Source: Collinsella aerofaciens
Lineage (GTDB): Bacteria > Actinomycetota > Coriobacteriia > Coriobacteriales > Coriobacteriaceae
Assembly: GCF_028206995.1 (NCBI RefSeq)
Contig: NZ_JAQLFL010000004.1
Location: forward strand, 62,001-126,000
Direction of reading: 5' to 3'
DNA length: 64,000 bases
The position numbers and the translations under genes were made by a program. Each line of letters begins with the position of its first letter. Position 1 is the first letter of the stretch. This document shows positions 40,160 to 49,241 of this stretch, in pieces. Under the pieces are notes generated by a model. It saw only the letters and a program-made list of their open reading frames with translations. It had not been told where the DNA came from and ran no database searches.

Positions 40160-40406
40160 AGGGACCCCCTCGTTAGACACCCGCCGATATTGTTCTGCGG
40201 ACGGTGCGGGCGATGTCCCATTATCAACCGTTCGGGCGCGTCTACGCCTACCCTTACCAAAAAACTCGCCCGTTCACAGAATTGCGAGTGGTCAAACCCA
40301 AATCCTTGGGTATAACTGCAACAAGATAAAGTGTCCGGCGGCCAACGCGCCCGCGCCCGCCCGATGCACGAGCCCCGCGCCCGTGCGATAGACCAAGGAG
40401 GAAACC

Positions 40407-40844
40407 ATGAACGAGGGCTACACCAAGGTATTTGTTTCACTCGACGGTACTGAGCAGCAGGATTTTGTGCTCGCACGCGCCATCAAGGTCGCCGCGAACA
40501 ACGGCGCCAAGCTAATCATCGGCCACGTTATCGATTCCACGGCGCTCGAGAGCGCCGGTTCCTATCCGGTCGATCTGGTCAACGGCCTAGAGGAGGCATT
40601 TAAGAACTCCATCGCCAAGCAGCTCGAAGAGGCCAAGGCCAATCCCGATATTCCCGAGGTCGAGGTCATGATTCGCGCCGGCCGTATTCGCGAGACGCTC
40701 AAGGACGAGATGCTCGACGTGGTTAAGCCCGACCTGGTGCTCTGCGGCGCCCGCGGCCTGTCCTCGATCAAGTATGCGCTGCTGGGTTCGATTTCGACGT
40801 TCCTGCTGCGCAACACGGACTGCGACATTTTGGTCGTAAAGTAG
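40407..40844 (+). CDS. Universal stress protein
   Basis: 145-residue UspA-family protein. KVFVSLDGTEQQDFVLARAIKVA is the N-terminal strand-helix, GHVIDSTALESAG follows, and the ATP-binding motif has the GARG-like sequence LVLCGARGLSSIKYALLGSISTFLL near the C-terminus (G-2x-G-9x-G(S/T) pattern). Single-gene unit; the ATG is preceded by AAGGAGG. Upstream CCTTGGGTATAACTGC (about 40302-40317) contains a TATAAC -10 candidate. Confidence 0.9.
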   Translation: MNEGYTKVFVSLDGTEQQDFVLARAIKVAANNGAKLIIGHVIDSTALESAGSYPVDLVNGLEEAFKNSIAKQLEEAKANPDIPEVEVMIRAGRIRETLKDEMLDVVKPDLVLCGARGLSSIKYALLGSISTFLLRNTDCDILVVK

Positions 40845-40857
40845 CGTTGCTCCCACC

Positions 40858-40950
40858 GGCCGCGGGGCCTGCGGGGTTTCCACGGGCACGTCCTCGCCGC
40901 GTTGCGGCTGCGGGATGTGCCCTTAGGAAACCCCTCCCGGCCCCGCGGCC
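40858..40950. repeat. 93-bp long hairpin downstream of usp
   Basis: GGCCGCGGGGCC (40858-40869) pairs with GGCCCCGCGGCC (40939-40950), then GGGGTTTCC with GGAAACCCC and GGGCAC with GTGCCC; a central GCCGC/GCGGC closes the structure. It lies between the convergent usp and sensor-kinase genes. Third long hairpin in this 5 kb. Confidence 0.75.
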
Positions 40951-40992
40951 TTCGCAGCCTTACTTCAACGAGTTATCTGATGGAAAAATGGC

Positions 40993-41016
40993 GTGCCGCC
41001 CCGTTTGGGGCGGCAC
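40993..41016. terminator. Terminator between usp and the sensor kinase
   Basis: GTGCCGCCCC (40993-41002) and GGGGCGGCAC (41007-41016) form a 10-bp stem with a GTTT loop. The plus strand continues ATTTTGTTT; the minus strand reads GCCATTTTTCC, so it may serve both directions. Confidence 0.75.
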
Positions 41017-41047
41017 ATTTTGTTTGGACGGGCGTTTGCCGTGTGCG

Positions 41048-42091
41048 TTACTCGAAGTATTGGAACTTGTTGGTTGAGAAGGCGAATGTTACGACGAAGC
41101 CTTTGCCGGAGTCGGATGCCGCGGTGACGTCGATGCCCATCTTGGAGCACAGGCGCGCCACCAGGTAGAGGCCGATGCCCGTTGCGCGCTTGGTGGTGCG
41201 GCCGTTGTCGCCGGTAAAGCCCTTCTCGAACACGCGCGGCAGGTCTGCCGCACACACGCCGCAGCCGTTGTCCGCGACGGTAAGCTCGATGCGCTCGCTC
41301 GCCAGACCCTCGTCCAGCAACGCACCCGAAAACACGATCTTTGCGCCGTCCTCACGCGCATATTTAATGCTGTTCTGAATGAGCTGGCCCAGAATAAACT
41401 CGAGCCATTTCTCGTCGGTAAAGACCTCAAAGTCGAGGTTCTCGCACACCGGAGCCACGTGCGCCGCGATAAGCTCGCGCGCGTTGGCTTTAATCGCGCC
41501 CGTCACCAAGGTCTTGAGATCCCAGCGGCGAATCAGGTAGTCGCGCTCCACGACTTCCGAGCGCGCATAGTACAGAGCTTGGTCGATATAGCGCTCCACG
41601 CGGGCAAGCTCGCGTGCCAGATCGTCCACGCGCGACAGGTCGTCTTCGCTACCGTCCAGGTTTTCCAAAATCAGATGGGCCGCCGCCAGGGGCAGCTTGG
41701 CCTCGTGGACCCAGCTCTCGATATAGTCGCGATAGTCATCGGTCTGACGCCGGCCTTCGGCAACCTCGTCGCAGGCGGCTTTGCCCACCCGGCGCAAGAC
41801 CTCGTACTCGAGCTCGCCCTCGGCATAGGTCGGGCATTGCACCATCTCCTGCACCCATGCGGGACTCTCGAGCTCCTCTGCCGCACGCTCCAGCTGGCGC
41901 AGAAAACGACGACGGCGCGCGTATTCGATCACGATGCCGAGCATGCCAAAGATAAAGGACACGCCGACCGCCACGACCACGATAGAGACGGGTGCACCGG
42001 CGACCGTCAGCACAAAGCAGCTCAGCAGCACGCCGCACGTCCACACGGCGACGGGAAGCAGCGCGTCTTTAAAGAACTTGCCAAACGACAT
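41048..42091 (-). CDS. Intramembrane-sensing histidine kinase (BceS-like)
   Basis: 347 residues with two N-terminal membrane helices (about 12-32 and 36-56), almost no extracellular loop, and no HAMP domain, like the small BceS/GraS kinases that detect antimicrobial peptides through ABC transporters. The phosphorylated histidine is His129 in ESWVHEAKLPLAA. ATP-binding boxes: N-box LGQLIQNSIKYA, G1 VADNGCGV, G2 RATGIGLYLV. It pairs with the response regulator just upstream. No Bce-type ABC transporter is nearby in this window. Confidence 0.9.
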   Translation of the reverse strand: MSFGKFFKDALLPVAVWTCGVLLSCFVLTVAGAPVSIVVVAVGVSFIFGMLGIVIEYARRRRFLRQLERAAEELESPAWVQEMVQCPTYAEGELEYEVLRRVGKAACDEVAEGRRQTDDYRDYIESWVHEAKLPLAAAHLILENLDGSEDDLSRVDDLARELARVERYIDQALYYARSEVVERDYLIRRWDLKTLVTGAIKANARELIAAHVAPVCENLDFEVFTDEKWLEFILGQLIQNSIKYAREDGAKIVFSGALLDEGLASERIELTVADNGCGVCAADLPRVFEKGFTGDNGRTTKRATGIGLYLVARLCSKMGIDVTAASDSGKGFVVTFAFSTNKFQYFE

Positions 42092-42100
42092 AGCCGGCCC

Positions 42101-42772
42101 CTAGACCGAATAGCCTTGGCCGCGGTGCGTTGTCAAATACCCCTTGATGCCGATTTTTTCGAGCGTGGTGCGCAGGCGGTTGATGTTGACGGTGAGCGTA
42201 TTGTCGTCCACGAAGGCGTCGGAGTCCCACAGGTCCTGCATGATGGCCGAGCGCGAAACAATCTTGCCCGCGCGGCTCAGAAGCAGTGAGAGGATACGCA
42301 GCTCGTTTTTGGTGAGCTCGGTGCTAGTGCCGGTTTGCGTGTTGGTAACCATGGAGCGGGCGAGGTCGAGCTCCAGCCCCTTGTGGACAAGTGTGCTGCG
42401 CTCGCCTGCCGCCGCGGTGCGACGCAGCAGTGCGTTGATGCGCGCCACGAGCACACGGGCGCTGTAGGGCTTGGGAACAAAGTCGTCCGCGCCGAGCGTC
42501 ATGGCCATGACCTCGTCGATCTCGGTCGTGCGCGACGTGAGGACGATAATGGGAACCTCGGATTCGCGGCGAACCTCGTGGCAGATATGCTGGCCGTCCT
42601 TGACGGGAAGTGTGAGGTCGAGCAGCACCAGGTCGGGCGCGGCGGCGAGAATATCGCGCGAGACATGCTCAAACGATTCGCAGGCCTCGATTTCAAACCC
42701 GGCGCGGGCAAGGATGTCGATAAGCTCACGACGAATGGGCTCGTCGTCCTCAACGACATAGATCAGCGCCAT
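42101..42772 (-). CDS. OmpR/PhoB-family response regulator (BceR-like)
   Basis: 223 residues with receiver domain (acidic pocket VEDDEP, phospho-Asp52 in LVLLDLTLPVKDG, Lys101 in VPKPYS) and a winged-helix DNA-binding domain (ELTKNELRILSLLLSRAGKIVSR, VNINRLRTTLEKIGI). Partner of the kinase 9 bases downstream; probably a two-gene operon. Likely a cell-envelope stress regulator, from the kinase type; target genes are not visible. ATG 42772 is preceded by AGAGGGGAGCGGAATCC. Confidence 0.92.
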   Translation of the reverse strand: MALIYVVEDDEPIRRELIDILARAGFEIEACESFEHVSRDILAAAPDLVLLDLTLPVKDGQHICHEVRRESEVPIIVLTSRTTEIDEVMAMTLGADDFVPKPYSARVLVARINALLRRTAAAGERSTLVHKGLELDLARSMVTNTQTGTSTELTKNELRILSLLLSRAGKIVSRSAIMQDLWDSDAFVDDNTLTVNINRLRTTLEKIGIKGYLTTHRGQGYSV

Positions 42773-42950
42773 GGATTCCGCTCCCCTCTTGGTTGTCTTG
42801 CCCCATTATGACCGCGGAGCCGCAGGTGCGCGCCTCGCGCGGCACCAAGGTGACAGAACTGTTCGCAAGCGGGGGCGTTTTGTCCGCCTCACGCTCGCGA
42901 CGGAAACGGAGACCAAAATGAGTTTTTAATCCCCGTCCCAGAAAAATCAT

Positions 42951-43682
42951 TTAGCGGCGGGCGCGGAGCTTTTCGTAGCCGTCGGCAAAGAAGGCGACCG
43001 TGGCGGCGTCGGCCTCCGCAGCGTCCGTCTCGGTTGCGGGAACCACGCCGTGCTCGTCGCTCACCAGGAACAGCGCGCCCTTGAGCTGCGCGGGAATGTC
43101 TACGCGCGTGACCGGGATGCCCTTGGTCTGGGCCAGCTGCTCAATGAGCGTCGCCGTGCCGCACAGGCACTCGTCCGCCGGCGCCACAAAGGCAAGCTCG
43201 CCGTTACCGACGGCGGCGAGCAGCTCGGGCGCCACGCCGGTCTCGTCGGCCTCGGAGCGGGCCTCGGCGGAGCGGGCACGTAGCGCCTTAGCCGACGTAT
43301 CGGTTAGCGGCTCGTACTCCCCCACCGTCATGGCGGCGTTGCCGTTAACGTCGATCACCAGCATGAGCACGCCATCGTGCGCGGTATAGTCGCCCTCGGC
43401 TAGCGACCACTCAACGTGCTGCTTGGCCCAGCTGAGCATGTTATGGGTAAGCGGCTCGCCCTGCACCAAGCGCTCGGACAGTGCGCGAATGTGGCGGTTG
43501 AGCATGGGCACCTTTTTATTGGACATGCGCCAACGGCAGACAAGCGCGGGCTTGTCGAGCGTAAACTTCTCGACCGCCTCCTGATTGGCGCAAAAGTCCT
43601 CGTACGCACGCTGATCCTCGGCATTGCCAAACAGCTCGGCATCATCAATCTGGGGCATGGTCATACCTTTCGTGTTAGTCAT
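42951..43682 (-). CDS. Unknown 243-residue protein
   Basis: Acidic soluble protein with no recognised domain. Features: AEDQRAYEDFCANQEAVEKF, KKVPMLNRHIRALSERLVQGEP, GVLMLVIDVNGNAAMTVGEYEPL and an Ala/Glu-rich hinge. C-terminal region LIEQLAQTKGIPVTRVDI then GALFLVSDEHGVVPATETD looks like an alpha/beta unit. The start is ambiguous: ATG 43682 (GAGG five bases away) or ATG 43658 (AAAGG). The neighbour purH upstream is in the same direction, but a terminator at 43700 separates them. It may belong to a Coriobacteriia-specific family. Confidence 0.65.
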   Translation of the reverse strand: MTNTKGMTMPQIDDAELFGNAEDQRAYEDFCANQEAVEKFTLDKPALVCRWRMSNKKVPMLNRHIRALSERLVQGEPLTHNMLSWAKQHVEWSLAEGDYTAHDGVLMLVIDVNGNAAMTVGEYEPLTDTSAKALRARSAEARSEADETGVAPELLAAVGNGELAFVAPADECLCGTATLIEQLAQTKGIPVTRVDIPAQLKGALFLVSDEHGVVPATETDAAEADAATVAFFADGYEKLRARR

Positions 43683-43699
43683 TCCGTCCTCTTATACCA

Positions 43700-43734
43700 A
43701 AAAGACGGCCCTCCAAACGGAGCGACCGTCTTTT
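43700..43734 (-). terminator. Terminator after purH
   Basis: AAAAGACGG (43700-43708) pairs with CCGTCTTTT (43726-43734); the minus strand continues with TTTTT. It is 30 bases after the purH stop. Confidence 0.85.
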
Positions 43735-43763
43735 GCAGAGATTATTTTGTCCCGGGGCGAAAC

Positions 43764-45371
43764 TTAGTGACGGAAATGCCTGGCCCCCGTGAAGACCATC
43801 GCAATACCATGCTCGTTGCAAGCCTGGATGCTCTCGTCGTCGCGCTTGGAGCCGCCGGGCTGGATGATGCAGGTCACGCCGTGTGCAGCAAGCACGTCGA
43901 CGTTGTCGCGGAACGGGAAGAACGCGTCGCTTGCACAGGCAAAGCCGCCCTTCTCCACGCCCTCGCGCTCGCAGAAGTCCTCGGCGCGCTCGCAGGCAAG
44001 CAGCGCAGAGTCAACGCGGTTAGGCTGACCCGGGCCCATGCCAATGCCGGCCTTGCCCTTGGAGACCAGGATGGCGTTGGACTTAACGCCCTTGCAGACC
44101 TTCCAGGCAAACTCGAGCTCGGCCATCTCGGCGTCGGTGGGCTTGCGGTCGGTGGGGAACGTAAAGGTCGCGGGATCCTCGGTCACGTGGTCGACTTCCT
44201 GCACCAGCATGCCGCCGTCGATGGAGCGCAGCTCCACCTGGGCGCCGTGGTCCACGCCGCCGGTGGCCAGCACGCGCAGGTTGGGGCGCTTGGCCATGCG
44301 CTCGAGCGCCTCGTCGGTGTAGCTCGGGGCGATGATGACCTCGACGAACTGCTTGTTCTGATCGGCAAAGTGCTCGACCAGCTCATAGGGAACCTCGCGG
44401 TTGCAGGCGATGATGCCGCCAAAGGCACTCTTGGGATCGCAGGCAAAAGCGCGGTCGTAGGCGGCCGTGATGTCCTCGGCAACGGCAGAACCGCAGGGGT
44501 TCTGGTGCTTGAGGATCACGCAGGCCGGCTCGTCGAACTCGCGGACCAGGTTCCAAGCGGCATCGGCATCCAGATAGTTGTTGTAGCTGAGCGGCTTGCC
44601 CTGGATCTGCTCGGAGCCAACGAGCGGGAACTGCGAGCTCGCGGTGTTCTCGCAGCCCTCGGCAAAGCGGTAGACCGTAGCCTTCTGCTGAGGATTCTCG
44701 CCATAGCGCAGGTCGTCGACCTTCTCCAACGAGATCTCGAGCTTGGCAGAGGTATCCGCCACGTCGCTTGCCTGGGCGGCAAGCCAACGGGAGATAGCCG
44801 TGTCGTAGGCGGCGGTGGTCTGGTAGACCTTCACCTGCAGGCGACGACGGGTGGAAAGCGTGGTGCAGCCACCGGTCTCGTGCATCTCGGCCAGGACGGC
44901 ATCATAGTCGGCAGGGTCGGAAATGACGGTAACGCTCGTGGCGTTCTTGGCGGCAGAACGCAGCATGGAGGGGCCACCGATGTCGATGTGCTCGATGGCG
45001 TCCGCAAAGGTGACCTCGGGGTTGGCAACGGTCTTCTCGAACTCGTACAGGTTGACGACGACCAGGTCGATCAGCTTAATGCCGTGCTGAGCGGCCTCCT
45101 GCATGTGCTGCTCGGAATCGCGGCGGGCCAGCAGCGCGCCGTGAACCTTGGGGTGCAGGGTCTTAACGCGGCCGTCCATCATCTCGGGATAGCCCGTGAA
45201 CTCCTCGATGGGGGTTACGGGAACGCCCGCGTCCTCGATGGCACGAGCCGTGCCGCCCGTAGAGATGATCTCGACGCCAAAGTCATCGACCAGCGTCCGT
45301 GCGAAATCGACGACACCCGTTTTATCGGTAACCGAGATCAACGCGCGTGCGATCTTCACATCAGATCCCAT
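43764..45371 (-). CDS. purH: Bifunctional AICAR transformylase/IMP cyclohydrolase
   Basis: Last two steps of purine synthesis: 10-formyl-THF-dependent formylation of AICAR, then ring closure to IMP. 535 residues in two domains: N-terminal cyclohydrolase ([60 protein letters not shown]) and C-terminal transformylase ([44 protein letters not shown], ending [14 protein letters not shown] and [12 protein letters not shown]). AGGAGG is five bases before the ATG. Transcribed alone. The 280 bases upstream show no recognised purine riboswitch. Confidence 0.96.
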   Translation of the reverse strand: MGSDVKIARALISVTDKTGVVDFARTLVDDFGVEIISTGGTARAIEDAGVPVTPIEEFTGYPEMMDGRVKTLHPKVHGALLARRDSEQHMQEAAQHGIKLIDLVVVNLYEFEKTVANPEVTFADAIEHIDIGGPSMLRSAAKNATSVTVISDPADYDAVLAEMHETGGCTTLSTRRRLQVKVYQTTAAYDTAISRWLAAQASDVADTSAKLEISLEKVDDLRYGENPQQKATVYRFAEGCENTASSQFPLVGSEQIQGKPLSYNNYLDADAAWNLVREFDEPACVILKHQNPCGSAVAEDITAAYDRAFACDPKSAFGGIIACNREVPYELVEHFADQNKQFVEVIIAPSYTDEALERMAKRPNLRVLATGGVDHGAQVELRSIDGGMLVQEVDHVTEDPATFTFPTDRKPTDAEMAELEFAWKVCKGVKSNAILVSKGKAGIGMGPGQPNRVDSALLACERAEDFCEREGVEKGGFACASDAFFPFRDNVDVLAAHGVTCIIQPGGSKRDDESIQACNEHGIAMVFTGARHFRH

Positions 45372-45648
45372 ACAGTCCTCCTGTCTGGTACGCCGCCGTG
45401 CTCTGTGAGTCGGTGATACGTCGATCTGCAGCGCTCGCGCAGCGGCATTGAAAATACTGATTTAATGTAGCGCATCGAGCGCATCGATGCATCCCGCAAC
45501 GGGCGCATATGCAGAAAAAGTTTGCGAGCGGAGGGGATGGGCACGGCACCGGGCACGGTGAGTTCATGGAACACAGGGGCACCATAATTTGATGCCAATG
45601 GCGTGGTAGAACTGTGCTCGATATGCATCCGCAAAAGAAAGAGGCACC

Positions 45649-46290
45649 ATGGTCTCGCGGGTTCTCTACCGACCGTTTGATACCGAAGACTTCGACGCCA
45701 TCGCGCTGATTCTGCAGCAACTTTGGCATAACAATTCGGATAACGATGAGTACAACCGCCTTGAAGCCGCATGCGACCTCGCCTATTGCCTTTCGTCATC
45801 GACGTTTTCGCAGGTAGCGGTGATTGACGGCGAGGCGCGCGGCATTGCACTTGCACGCGCAGGACAGAACTCCGGCGTCACTATCAACGAACATTGGATG
45901 GATACCGAACGCGCGCTGCTATCGCAGATGCGTGAGCTGGAGCCTGATGCCTGCGCCGAGTATCTCTCGTTTGTGCGTGCAACCATCCGAACCAACAACC
46001 GCCTGCTCGAAAGCAGCCCGTTGCCGCACGACAACGAGGTCACGCTGCTTGCCGTGGATCGCGATGTCCATGGCCTGGGCGTTGGCACGGTTCTGCTCGA
46101 CGCCGCGGTCTCGCACCTGTCCTCGCTTGGAGCGACGAGGGCGCACCTGTACACCGACTCCAACTGCTCGTGGAAGTTCTACGAGCTGCACGGCTTTAAG
46201 CGCACGGCCACGCACCGCGCCAACCGCGAAGAGCGCCGTCACGACATGCCGCGCGAAAGTTTCCTCTACGAACTCGACCTAACAGCCTAA
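45649..46290 (+). CDS. GNAT-family acetyltransferase
   Basis: 213 residues. Core motif A is VTLLAVDRDVHGLGVGTVLLDAAVSHL, with acetyl-CoA binding loop GLGVG; motif B follows with LYTDSNCSWKFYELHGFKR, typical of GNAT proteins. The N-terminal 100 residues carry a separate unclear part (QQLWHNNSDNDEYNRLEA). The substrate is unknown. Divergent from purH. A purine-rich AAAGAGGCACC precedes the ATG. Function cannot be narrowed from context. Confidence 0.85.
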   Translation: MVSRVLYRPFDTEDFDAIALILQQLWHNNSDNDEYNRLEAACDLAYCLSSSTFSQVAVIDGEARGIALARAGQNSGVTINEHWMDTERALLSQMRELEPDACAEYLSFVRATIRTNNRLLESSPLPHDNEVTLLAVDRDVHGLGVGTVLLDAAVSHLSSLGATRAHLYTDSNCSWKFYELHGFKRTATHRANREERRHDMPRESFLYELDLTA

Positions 46291-46437
46291 ACCTGTCACT
46301 TAGGGACGCTCCTTTTGTGCCGGCACCCCGGGACACTCCTTGGCGGCGGCAGAAGGACTAGTCGTTGGGGACAGTCTTGATCAAAACGACCGACAAAGCC
46401 CTTCTTAAGGTCGCTATCTGAGGGGTTACAAATGGCT

Positions 46438-46667
46438 GTGGACAAAAAACATCAAATATGAGTACTGTTACCTTTTTAGTAGCAGCGCAATTCGGCTTTT
46501 TCGGGTCTCTTAGACGTCTCGACGCGTTGGATGAACTAACGTATCTCCCCAAATGTACAATAAAATGGACTCCTAACGAGAAATAATCTCGTTCGGGAGT
46601 CCATTTTTAATACAAACAAATGTGACAATCTAGGCAACAGTACTCATATTTGGCATTTTTTGCCCAC
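46438..46667. repeat. Inverted-repeat element, copy 2 (MITE-like)
   Basis: Arms at 46438-46472 and 46633-46667 match at 30 of 35 positions and share CAAATATGAGTACTGTT with copy 1. The left arm ends in a stem-loop CTGTTAC ... GTAGCAG (46465-46485), like that in copy 1 but with a G-U pair. The core has a 12-bp hairpin at 46562-46607 with a second 7-bp stem nested inside it. No gene in the core; the cores of the two copies are only weakly similar. Confidence 0.75.
46562..46607 (+). terminator. Strong nested hairpin in element copy 2
   Basis: AAAATGGACTCC (46562-46573) pairs perfectly with GGAGTCCATTTT (46596-46607); AACGAGA/TCTCGTT pair inside over an AATAA loop. TTTAA follows. It could end transcripts of the GNAT gene, though it is 270 bases away. 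Confidence 0.5.
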
Positions 46668-46780
46668 TGCCCCTTGCGCGAAGGTCCGCAGCGGAAAGCA
46701 TGGCCCGTTTCGATGCACAAAAATGGGATGAATCTTCCCTGGCAACCGCCCAGAAAGATCCACCCCAAAGCAAGCGCTCG

Positions 46781-48724
46781 CTAGAACGTTCCGCCGCCGC
46801 CTCCGCCGACGCCGCCGCCTCCGCCGCCCGAGAAGCCGCCGCCACCGCCACCGCTCGAGCTATCGGAACTCGAAGCCAGCTCACGGATGCTCTCGTGATA
46901 CACGTCATCGAATGAATCGAGCGGAGACTGGTTTCCGTAGTGATGGTAGTACCACCAGTAGCAGGGGTAATTGTCGTAGAAATCGTCGCTGTTGCGCAGG
47001 TCCGCAGGCACGGCCTCGGCAAGCTGACGCAGGACTTCCTTCGAAACGCCAAGCGCCGCGCCCATCACCAGAAGTTTATTCCATAGGACCAAATCGCCGG
47101 GGACGGCTTCCTTTAGACGCGTGAAGTCCTCGAGCCAATGCTTAAGCGCCTTGCAGCGAGCCGCCACCTCGGCGCCCTCCGGCGTAAAGCGGCGGAACGT
47201 AAGGCCCACGCCAATACCCACCAGCACAATCGGCACCGAGATAACCGCGGCGATAATGTTCGCCTGTGCGCCATCGGTAAAGAAGATGGATCCCACGGGA
47301 ACAAAGGCAACCAGGATACCAAGAACCAGGCAAAACACCATTGCAACAATGCCGTCCGAGGCAACGTACTCGCTATCGGCCAGCTTGCCCTTAACGGTGT
47401 TCTGATAGTCCTCGAGCTTATCACCCACGGGTGTAGCGTGCTGCTTGACGTAGTGCTGCAGCTCGTCAAACGTGCGCGAGCGATCGCCGTTCTCGTCAGG
47501 CTTAGCACCGGCAAAGAAGACCTTGAGCACCATGTGGTCAATGCCCTTGGCCGACTTCCAGCCCGCATCGCTCACCGTCACGCGATACGTCTGCTCTTCT
47601 TTTTCACGCCCCAACAGACCCTTCTTGGCCTTGGTCACGGTCGCCTGCTCCAGCTTGATCACACGGTCGTCAGTGAGCTTCATGAGCGTGGCGATATATG
47701 CCTGATCGGGCACCTCGTTCCAGCTCATGAGGGCCGAAAGCACGGCGGGATGGTCGGCCGAGGGCACATCGCGGAAATATTCGTCCTGGAAAAGCGGCTT
47801 GGGCTTGCGCTTGCGCAGCTTGAGCATAACGATTGTGCCGGTAAAGGCCACCGCCGCAACAACACTTAGCACGGCAAGTGCATTGGCAATCATGCGAGCG
47901 TGAGCGCGGCGGGCGTTAGCTTCGTCGGCCCATTCCTTCTCTTCGCTCAGGATCGTTGACATGCGCTCTTCGCCCGAGACGGCAAGCTGCGGCACCCAGT
48001 CGCTGGGGAAGGCGATGCGTGCCTCGGCGAATTCGCCCTGATGCACGCAGGGAATGGTATAGGTGACCATGGGCTCGTCCTCATCGAGCGACACGTCGCC
48101 CGCCAGCGGACCGTGGCCCCATGCGCGGAAGTTATCGCCTTTGACGGCCGCCGTCCCGGCAGCGGCATTTGCGAAGCGCACTTCCATCTCGACATCGTCG
48201 GAATCCGCAGACCAGCCGTCGCCCACGAACTTCCAGTAGAGCTCGGCGGTATCGGCCCAGTTCATAACCGCACCGGTCATGGTGTAGCTCACGTAATAGA
48301 TCGCGCTGTCGCCGCTCTCGTGGGGGCTGAACACCTTAATCCTTACGCCGTCACCGGCCTGCTCGACCGTGTAGACGCCAGAATCGCCCTTGTTCGCGCT
48401 ATCGACTTTGTTAAACGCGGTGTCCTCTTCCTCGACACTCAGCACGTCAACGTCCGCCGTGCCGCCCTGCTGGTTGGTGCCCGTATTGATCTCCCAAAAC
48501 ACGCCGTTGATGTCGTCGTCGAAATCAAACTGGCGTCCCTCGACAACGGCCAGCGATCCATCGGCCTCGACCGTGGCGCTGATGTAGGTTTGGGTCATGG
48601 AATAACCGTCGGCGTGTGCGGCGGCGGGCAGTAGCAGCAATGCAAGCGCGACGAGTGCGCAGACGGAAGCAAATCGCGCAAACAGGCGGCGCTGCCGGCT
48701 GACTTTGGCGGCGAGGGTGTTCAT
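46781..48724 (-). CDS. DUF2207 membrane protein with glycine-rich C-terminus
   Basis: A 647-residue protein with signal peptide (about residues 15-40), an extracellular beta-rich DUF2207 domain (VVEGRQFDFDDDINGVFWEIN, VYTVEQAGDGVRIKVFSP), a membrane helix near residue 275 (ANALAVLSVVAAVAFTGTIVM), a cytoplasmic region (DEYFRDVPSADHPAVLSALMSW, AYIATLMKLTDDRVIKLEQ) and two more helices (around 450-500). The last 30 residues are almost all Gly with Ser and Phe, the usual end of DUF2207 proteins. Function unknown; envelope-related. ATG 48724 follows AAAGGA; the longer upstream frame is rejected. Confidence 0.88.
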   Translation of the reverse strand: MNTLAAKVSRQRRLFARFASVCALVALALLLLPAAAHADGYSMTQTYISATVEADGSLAVVEGRQFDFDDDINGVFWEINTGTNQQGGTADVDVLSVEEEDTAFNKVDSANKGDSGVYTVEQAGDGVRIKVFSPHESGDSAIYYVSYTMTGAVMNWADTAELYWKFVGDGWSADSDDVEMEVRFANAAAGTAAVKGDNFRAWGHGPLAGDVSLDEDEPMVTYTIPCVHQGEFAEARIAFPSDWVPQLAVSGEERMSTILSEEKEWADEANARRAHARMIANALAVLSVVAAVAFTGTIVMLKLRKRKPKPLFQDEYFRDVPSADHPAVLSALMSWNEVPDQAYIATLMKLTDDRVIKLEQATVTKAKKGLLGREKEEQTYRVTVSDAGWKSAKGIDHMVLKVFFAGAKPDENGDRSRTFDELQHYVKQHATPVGDKLEDYQNTVKGKLADSEYVASDGIVAMVFCLVLGILVAFVPVGSIFFTDGAQANIIAAVISVPIVLVGIGVGLTFRRFTPEGAEVAARCKALKHWLEDFTRLKEAVPGDLVLWNKLLVMGAALGVSKEVLRQLAEAVPADLRNSDDFYDNYPCYWWYYHHYGNQSPLDSFDDVYHESIRELASSSDSSSGGGGGGFSGGGGGGVGGGGGGTF

Positions 48725-49061
48725 AGGCACATCCTTTGTCTGTAAAACCAACAGCGCCATTGTCCCACGTTTGCGGGTACGCATGACGAACATCTAGGCG
48801 ACCGGAGCGCCAAACGGGATGAAAGTCACGCCCGCGGCCGGCACCTGGGGACATTCCTTATCTGCCGGCAATCTGGAACACTCCTTGGCATAGCCCGCTC
48901 CGGCAATAGATACCACTTCATAGCTCCGTCACAGGTGTAGCGGCTTTGTGTTGCCGCGGCGTAAGCCGATTAAGCTGGCGAGCGAGGGGCATAAAGCAGT
49001 TGAGCGAAAACGGTTTGCCCCTTTGCCGTTCGCTTGAGGATCATGTCCCCCTTTTCCGCGG

Positions 49062-49095
49062 AAACCCCGGCAGTTGCGAAGAGCTGCCGGGGTTT
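49062..49095 (-). terminator. Orphan hairpin upstream of gluQ
   Basis: AAACCCCGGCAG (49062-49073) pairs perfectly with CTGCCGGGGTTT (49084-49095) over 10 bases. On the minus strand it is followed by CCGCGGAAAAGG, on the plus strand by CTGTCGTTTG; so a terminator without an evident gene, or an sRNA end. Confidence 0.5.
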
Positions 49096-49204
49096 CTGTC
49101 GTTTGAGGGGTTGAAGGGGCTGAGCTTGGGGCGGTAATCGAGGTGTTGAGCGGTGCCCGCCGCGCACAACACGCAGCCTCGGCAACTCGCGAGCATCGAC
49201 GACG

Positions 49205-49234
49205 CCCCCCCCCCACCTCACCCCGCGCTATACT
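49205..49234 (+). promoter_or_regulatory. Probable gluQ promoter with C10 tract
   Basis: TATACT (49229-49234) is a good -10, only 7 bases before the ATG at 49242. A -35 hexamer at the usual 17-base spacing would cover 49206-49211, inside a run of ten C (49205-49214). No ribosome binding site separates promoter and ATG, so the transcript would be nearly leaderless. Confidence 0.5.
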
Positions 49235-49241
49235 CGTCCGC

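Larger units (their letters stand above)
46291..46780. other. Intergenic region with repeat elements
   Basis: About 490 bases between convergent genes. It contains GGGAC-type repeat debris (46294-46375, with GGGACGCTCC, GGGACACTCC and GGGGACAGTC), copy 2 of the inverted-repeat element (46438-46667) and a terminator-like hairpin within it. Confidence 0.6.
48725..49241. other. Intergenic region with repeats and a terminator-like hairpin
   Basis: About 520 bases. It holds GGGAC-type debris at 48841-48890, a hairpin at 49062-49095 and the gluQ promoter with a C10 tract at 49205-49214. Short reading frames here lack ribosome binding sites and are not called. Confidence 0.55.

Noticed and set aside
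45372..45648. Purine riboswitch upstream of purH
   Set aside because: No pairing pattern or conserved core of purine or PRPP/ppGpp riboswitches could be recognised in the leader.
48946..49137. 63-codon plus-strand frame over a hairpin
   Set aside because: Its centre is a perfect stem-loop, no ribosome binding site, no domain.
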